Positions 15,880 through 18,059 of a DNA stretch of 18,059 nt are shown here, piece after piece (the first letter of the stretch is position 1; each line of letters opens with the position of its first letter). Under the pieces are notes generated by a model. The model had not been told where the DNA came from and ran no database searches. It saw only the letters and a list, made by a program, of their open reading frames with translations. The DNA is taken from assembly GCA_001800095.1 (NCBI GenBank), contig MGUT01000068.1, forward strand, positions 1 to 18,059. Reading direction: 5' to 3'. A program made the position numbers and the translations under genes. This DNA is from Elusimicrobia bacterium RIFCSPLOWO2_01_FULL_64_13. GTDB taxonomy: Bacteria; Elusimicrobiota; Elusimicrobia; 2-02-FULL-39-32.

Positions 15880-17150
15880 AATACCACGTCAAGGACATCC
15901 GGCAGGCGGAAGAAGGCAAGAGGCGCATCGAATGGGCCGAGCGGGAGATGCCGGTCCTGCGGCTGATCCGCCGCCGTTTCCTTAAAGAGAAACCCCTCCG
16001 GGGGGTGCGCGCCGGCTGCTGCCTCCACGTCACGACGGAGACGGCGAACCTCATGATCACGCTCAAGGCGGGCGGGGCCCAGGTCACCCTGTGCGCGTCG
16101 AACCCCCTCTCCACCCAGGACGACGTGGCGGCGTCGCTCGTCCGCCACCACGGCATCCCCGTCTTCGCCATCAAGGGCGAGGACAACAAGACCTACTACG
16201 ACCACATCCAGTCCGTGATTGCCGCCCGCCCCCAGCTCACGATGGACGACGGAGCGGACGTGGTGGGCATCCTCCACAAGGAGTACCCGGACCGCCTGCC
16301 CGAGATCATCGGCGGCACGGAGGAGACCACCACCGGCGTGATCCGCCTGCGCGCCATGGAGTCCGACGGGGTGCTCGGCTACCCCATCATCTCCGTGAAC
16401 GACGCCGACACCAAGCACCTTTTCGACAACCGCTACGGGACGGGACAATCCACCATCGACGGCATCATCCGCGCCACGAACGTGCTCCTGGCCGGCAAGA
16501 ACGTGGTCGTGGCCGGCTACGGCTGGTGCGGCCGGGGCGTGGCCAACCGGGCCAAGGGCATGGGCGCCCACGTCATCGTGACCGAGATCGACCCCACCCG
16601 GGCCCTGGAAGCGGCCATGGACGGTTTCCAGGTCATGGCCATGGCGCGCGCCAGCTCCGTCGGAGACATCTTCGTGACGGTCACGGGGGACACATCGGTC
16701 CTCCGGCGCGAACATTTCCTCAAGATGAAGGACGGCGCCATCGTGTGCAACTCCGGCCACTTCAACGTCGAGATCGACATCCCGGCGCTCAAGTCCTTGA
16801 GCAAATCGACCCGCGAAGTCCGCAATTTCGTGCGCGAATATGTCTTGAGAAGCGGGCGGCGCGTCCACCTGCTCGCCGACGGCCGCCTGGTGAACCTCTC
16901 CGCCGCGGAAGGCCACCCAGCCAGCGTCATGGACATGTCGTTCGCGAACCAGTCCCTCTCGGCCGAATACGTGGTCAAAAGCCGCTCCGGAAAGATCCGG
17001 ACCGAGCCTTTGCAGCGCAAGGTCTACCCGGTCCCGAAGGACATCGATAGGGAGATCGCGCGCCTCAAGCTCCAGAGCATGGGCGTCTCCATCGACAAGC
17101 TCACTCCGGAACAGGAGAAATACCTCTCCAGCTGGCAGGAAGGCACTTAG
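15876..17150 (+). CDS. ahcY: Adenosylhomocysteinase, short archaeal/Thermotoga type
   Basis: 424 residues; the ATG at 15876 overlaps the metK stop. It hydrolyses S-adenosylhomocysteine to adenosine and homocysteine using tightly bound NAD, relieving inhibition of methyltransferases. Seen: a substrate region with HVTTETANL (51-59), MDDGADVV (123-130) and GGTEETTTG (146-154); catalytic K180 with D184 and N185 in FDNRYG; the NAD-binding GYGWCGRG (214-221); CNSGHFNVEID (291-301); and AEGHPASVMDMSF (344-356). The C-terminus ends YLSSWQEGT without the K/Y-containing tail that closes the NAD site in the longer class. This matches the archaeal/Thermotoga class, about 400-425 residues. Some members, such as the Methanocaldococcus enzyme, prefer S-inosylhomocysteine, so the natural substrate is not certain. 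Pairing with metK supports a role in the SAM cycle. Confidence 0.96.
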   Translation: MKYHVKDIRQAEEGKRRIEWAEREMPVLRLIRRRFLKEKPLRGVRAGCCLHVTTETANLMITLKAGGAQVTLCASNPLSTQDDVAASLVRHHGIPVFAIKGEDNKTYYDHIQSVIAARPQLTMDDGADVVGILHKEYPDRLPEIIGGTEETTTGVIRLRAMESDGVLGYPIISVNDADTKHLFDNRYGTGQSTIDGIIRATNVLLAGKNVVVAGYGWCGRGVANRAKGMGAHVIVTEIDPTRALEAAMDGFQVMAMARASSVGDIFVTVTGDTSVLRREHFLKMKDGAIVCNSGHFNVEIDIPALKSLSKSTREVRNFVREYVLRSGRRVHLLADGRLVNLSAAEGHPASVMDMSFANQSLSAEYVVKSRSGKIRTEPLQRKVYPVPKDIDREIARLKLQSMGVSIDKLTPEQEKYLSSWQEGT

Positions 17151-17157
17151 AACTTAT

Positions 17158-17164
17158 AGGAGGG
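17158..17164 (+). promoter_or_regulatory. Ribosome binding site of the TraF/PorV-like gene
   Basis: AGGAGGG ends 5 bases before the ATG at 17170. With only 19 bases between the ahcY stop and this ATG, and no terminator, it shows independent translation from the same transcript as ahcY. Confidence 0.75.
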
Positions 17165-17169
17165 CCTCC

Positions 17170-18059
17170 ATGGGTCCAAACCGACGGCCGCTCAAGCCGC
17201 TGCTTAGAGCATTTCCCTTCGTTCCTCTCGCCCTCGGCGTTTCGTTCCTTTCCTCCCTCCGGGCGGAATCCTTCAAGATCCTGGGGGCCCGGCCTCTGGG
17301 CATGGGCGGGGCCTTCGTCGCCGTGGCCGAGGACTCCCTCGCGCAATACTGGAACCCGGCCGGGATCGCCGGCCAGAAAATGTTCGACCTCGAGACCCCC
17401 GTGAACCTCCGCGCGGAGCTGACGGGCGGCATCCTCCAGGACATCAACACGGTGGGGGACCTGGCCGATTCCTTCTCCAAGGTGAAGGACGCGCAGACCA
17501 ACGGGACCGGCCTCGACGTCGAGGAGATGTCCTCCCTCTTCACCACGGTCAAGACCCTCGACCGCCTGGACGACCCCGGCAAGGGGATCCTGCTCGAAGC
17601 CCAGGGGGGGCTGGGACTGCGGATCATGCGCTTGGCCCTCTCGGTCAATAACTTCACGTCCGCGGGCGGCGTGCCCTTCGTGGACACGGCCAATATCGGA
17701 TTGGGGCAGGCAAGCGGCGCGAGCGGCGTCAGCTTCTCCGGGGCCGATACCGCCGACCCGGCGGACGCGGCCCTCCTGGCGGCGCGGAACGACGCCCAGG
17801 CCGCCATCGACACGGTGGGCTACGGCAACCTGCAGGACCTCGTGGGAGCGGCGGGCCTGGCGGCGGGAGGCATCACCAACTCCCAGGAGCTCGCCAACGC
17901 CCTCGTCAACGCCGGCCAGAGCCAGGGACTCTCCGCCGCCCAGATCGCCCAGGCCGCGGCCGACATGAAAGATTCCGCCGCGAGCGCCAAGCCCATCATC
18001 GAAAGTGCCGCTTCCGGGAACCCCTACACCCAGAACGCCTCCAACGTCACCCTGCGGGG
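17170..18059 (+). CDS. TraF_2/PorV-like outer-membrane beta-barrel protein, 3'-partial
   Basis: The frame is open from ATG 17170 to the window end (296 complete codons, no stop), so the gene is cut by the window. The N-terminus is a signal peptide: basic residues 4-13, a hydrophobic core (about 14-28) and a likely cleavage after SLRA (residue 32). The mature protein starts with GARPLGMGGAFVAVAEDS then YWNPAGIAG, the hallmark of the TraF_2/PorV/UPF0164 group of FadL-like outer-membrane barrels. From about residue 195 there is a long Ala-, Asn-, Gln- and Ser-rich, probably helical segment between predicted strands. Known members are often misleadingly annotated as conjugal transfer TraF; nothing here suggests conjugation. 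Inferred: an outer-membrane or periplasm-exposed protein, function unknown, co-transcribed with metK-ahcY. Confidence 0.75.
   Translation, partial: MGPNRRPLKPLLRAFPFVPLALGVSFLSSLRAESFKILGARPLGMGGAFVAVAEDSLAQYWNPAGIAGQKMFDLETPVNLRAELTGGILQDINTVGDLADSFSKVKDAQTNGTGLDVEEMSSLFTTVKTLDRLDDPGKGILLEAQGGLGLRIMRLALSVNNFTSAGGVPFVDTANIGLGQASGASGVSFSGADTADPADAALLAARNDAQAAIDTVGYGNLQDLVGAAGLAAGGITNSQELANALVNAGQSQGLSAAQIAQAAADMKDSAASAKPIIESAASGNPYTQNASNVTLR

Noticed and set aside
17170..18059. Conjugation gene traF as a sign of a mobile element
   Set aside because: The TraF_2 name is a family label. The sequence looks like a signal-peptide outer-membrane barrel, and no conjugation, integrase or relaxase genes are nearby.

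Overview
The window is GC-rich and densely coded, with every gene on the + strand. It holds two functional blocks. Positions 2-14564 carry eleven genes for building and attaching a surface glycan or another glycoconjugate. Positions 14566-18059 carry a SAM-cycle transcription unit that runs into an outer-membrane-protein-like gene cut by the window end. No tRNA, rRNA, CRISPR array, insertion sequence or integrase was recognised, and no stretch longer than 300 bases lacks a gene.

The organism looks like a Gram-negative-type, probably uncultured bacterium. It has a full-length undecaprenyl-phosphate sugar-phosphate transferase, a glycan cluster of the O-antigen/capsule type, a TraF/PorV-like beta-barrel precursor with a signal peptide, and a short archaeal/Thermotoga-type adenosylhomocysteinase. 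That mix would fit candidate phyla such as Omnitrophota, Elusimicrobiota or Aminicenantota, but this is inference and the sequence alone does not settle it.

Block 1 in order: a GT-C-like membrane protein (5' end outside the window), a second GT-C/DUF2142-like membrane protein, a two-domain GT2, a single-domain GT2, a GT9 heptosyltransferase-like protein, a DPM1-like GT2 (polyprenyl-phosphate sugar synthase type), two GT4 enzymes, a polyprenyl glycosylphosphotransferase, a sugar-1-phosphate nucleotidyltransferase with a beta-helix tail, and a third GT-C-like membrane protein. Junctions are 4-base ATGA overlaps, an 8-base or 1-base overlap, or gaps of 1-36 bases, so this is most likely one operon whose main promoter lies upstream of the window. 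A working model: the nucleotidyltransferase makes the activated sugar, the phosphotransferase starts the chain on a lipid carrier, and the soluble GT2/GT4/GT9 enzymes extend it on the cytoplasmic face. The DPM1-like enzyme loads a lipid-phosphate sugar donor that the three GT-C-like proteins could use on the other side of the membrane. No flippase, ABC exporter or clear Wzy polymerase is visible here.

Block 2 starts with a good sigma70-type promoter (TTGCAC, 17 bp, TATAAT) placed immediately after the last glycan gene's stop codon. A leader of about 100 nt follows, then metK, ahcY (4-base overlap) and a TraF_2/PorV-like gene with a strong ribosome binding site. metK and ahcY make SAM and remove its methylation by-product SAH. 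The outer-membrane-type gene appears to share their transcript.
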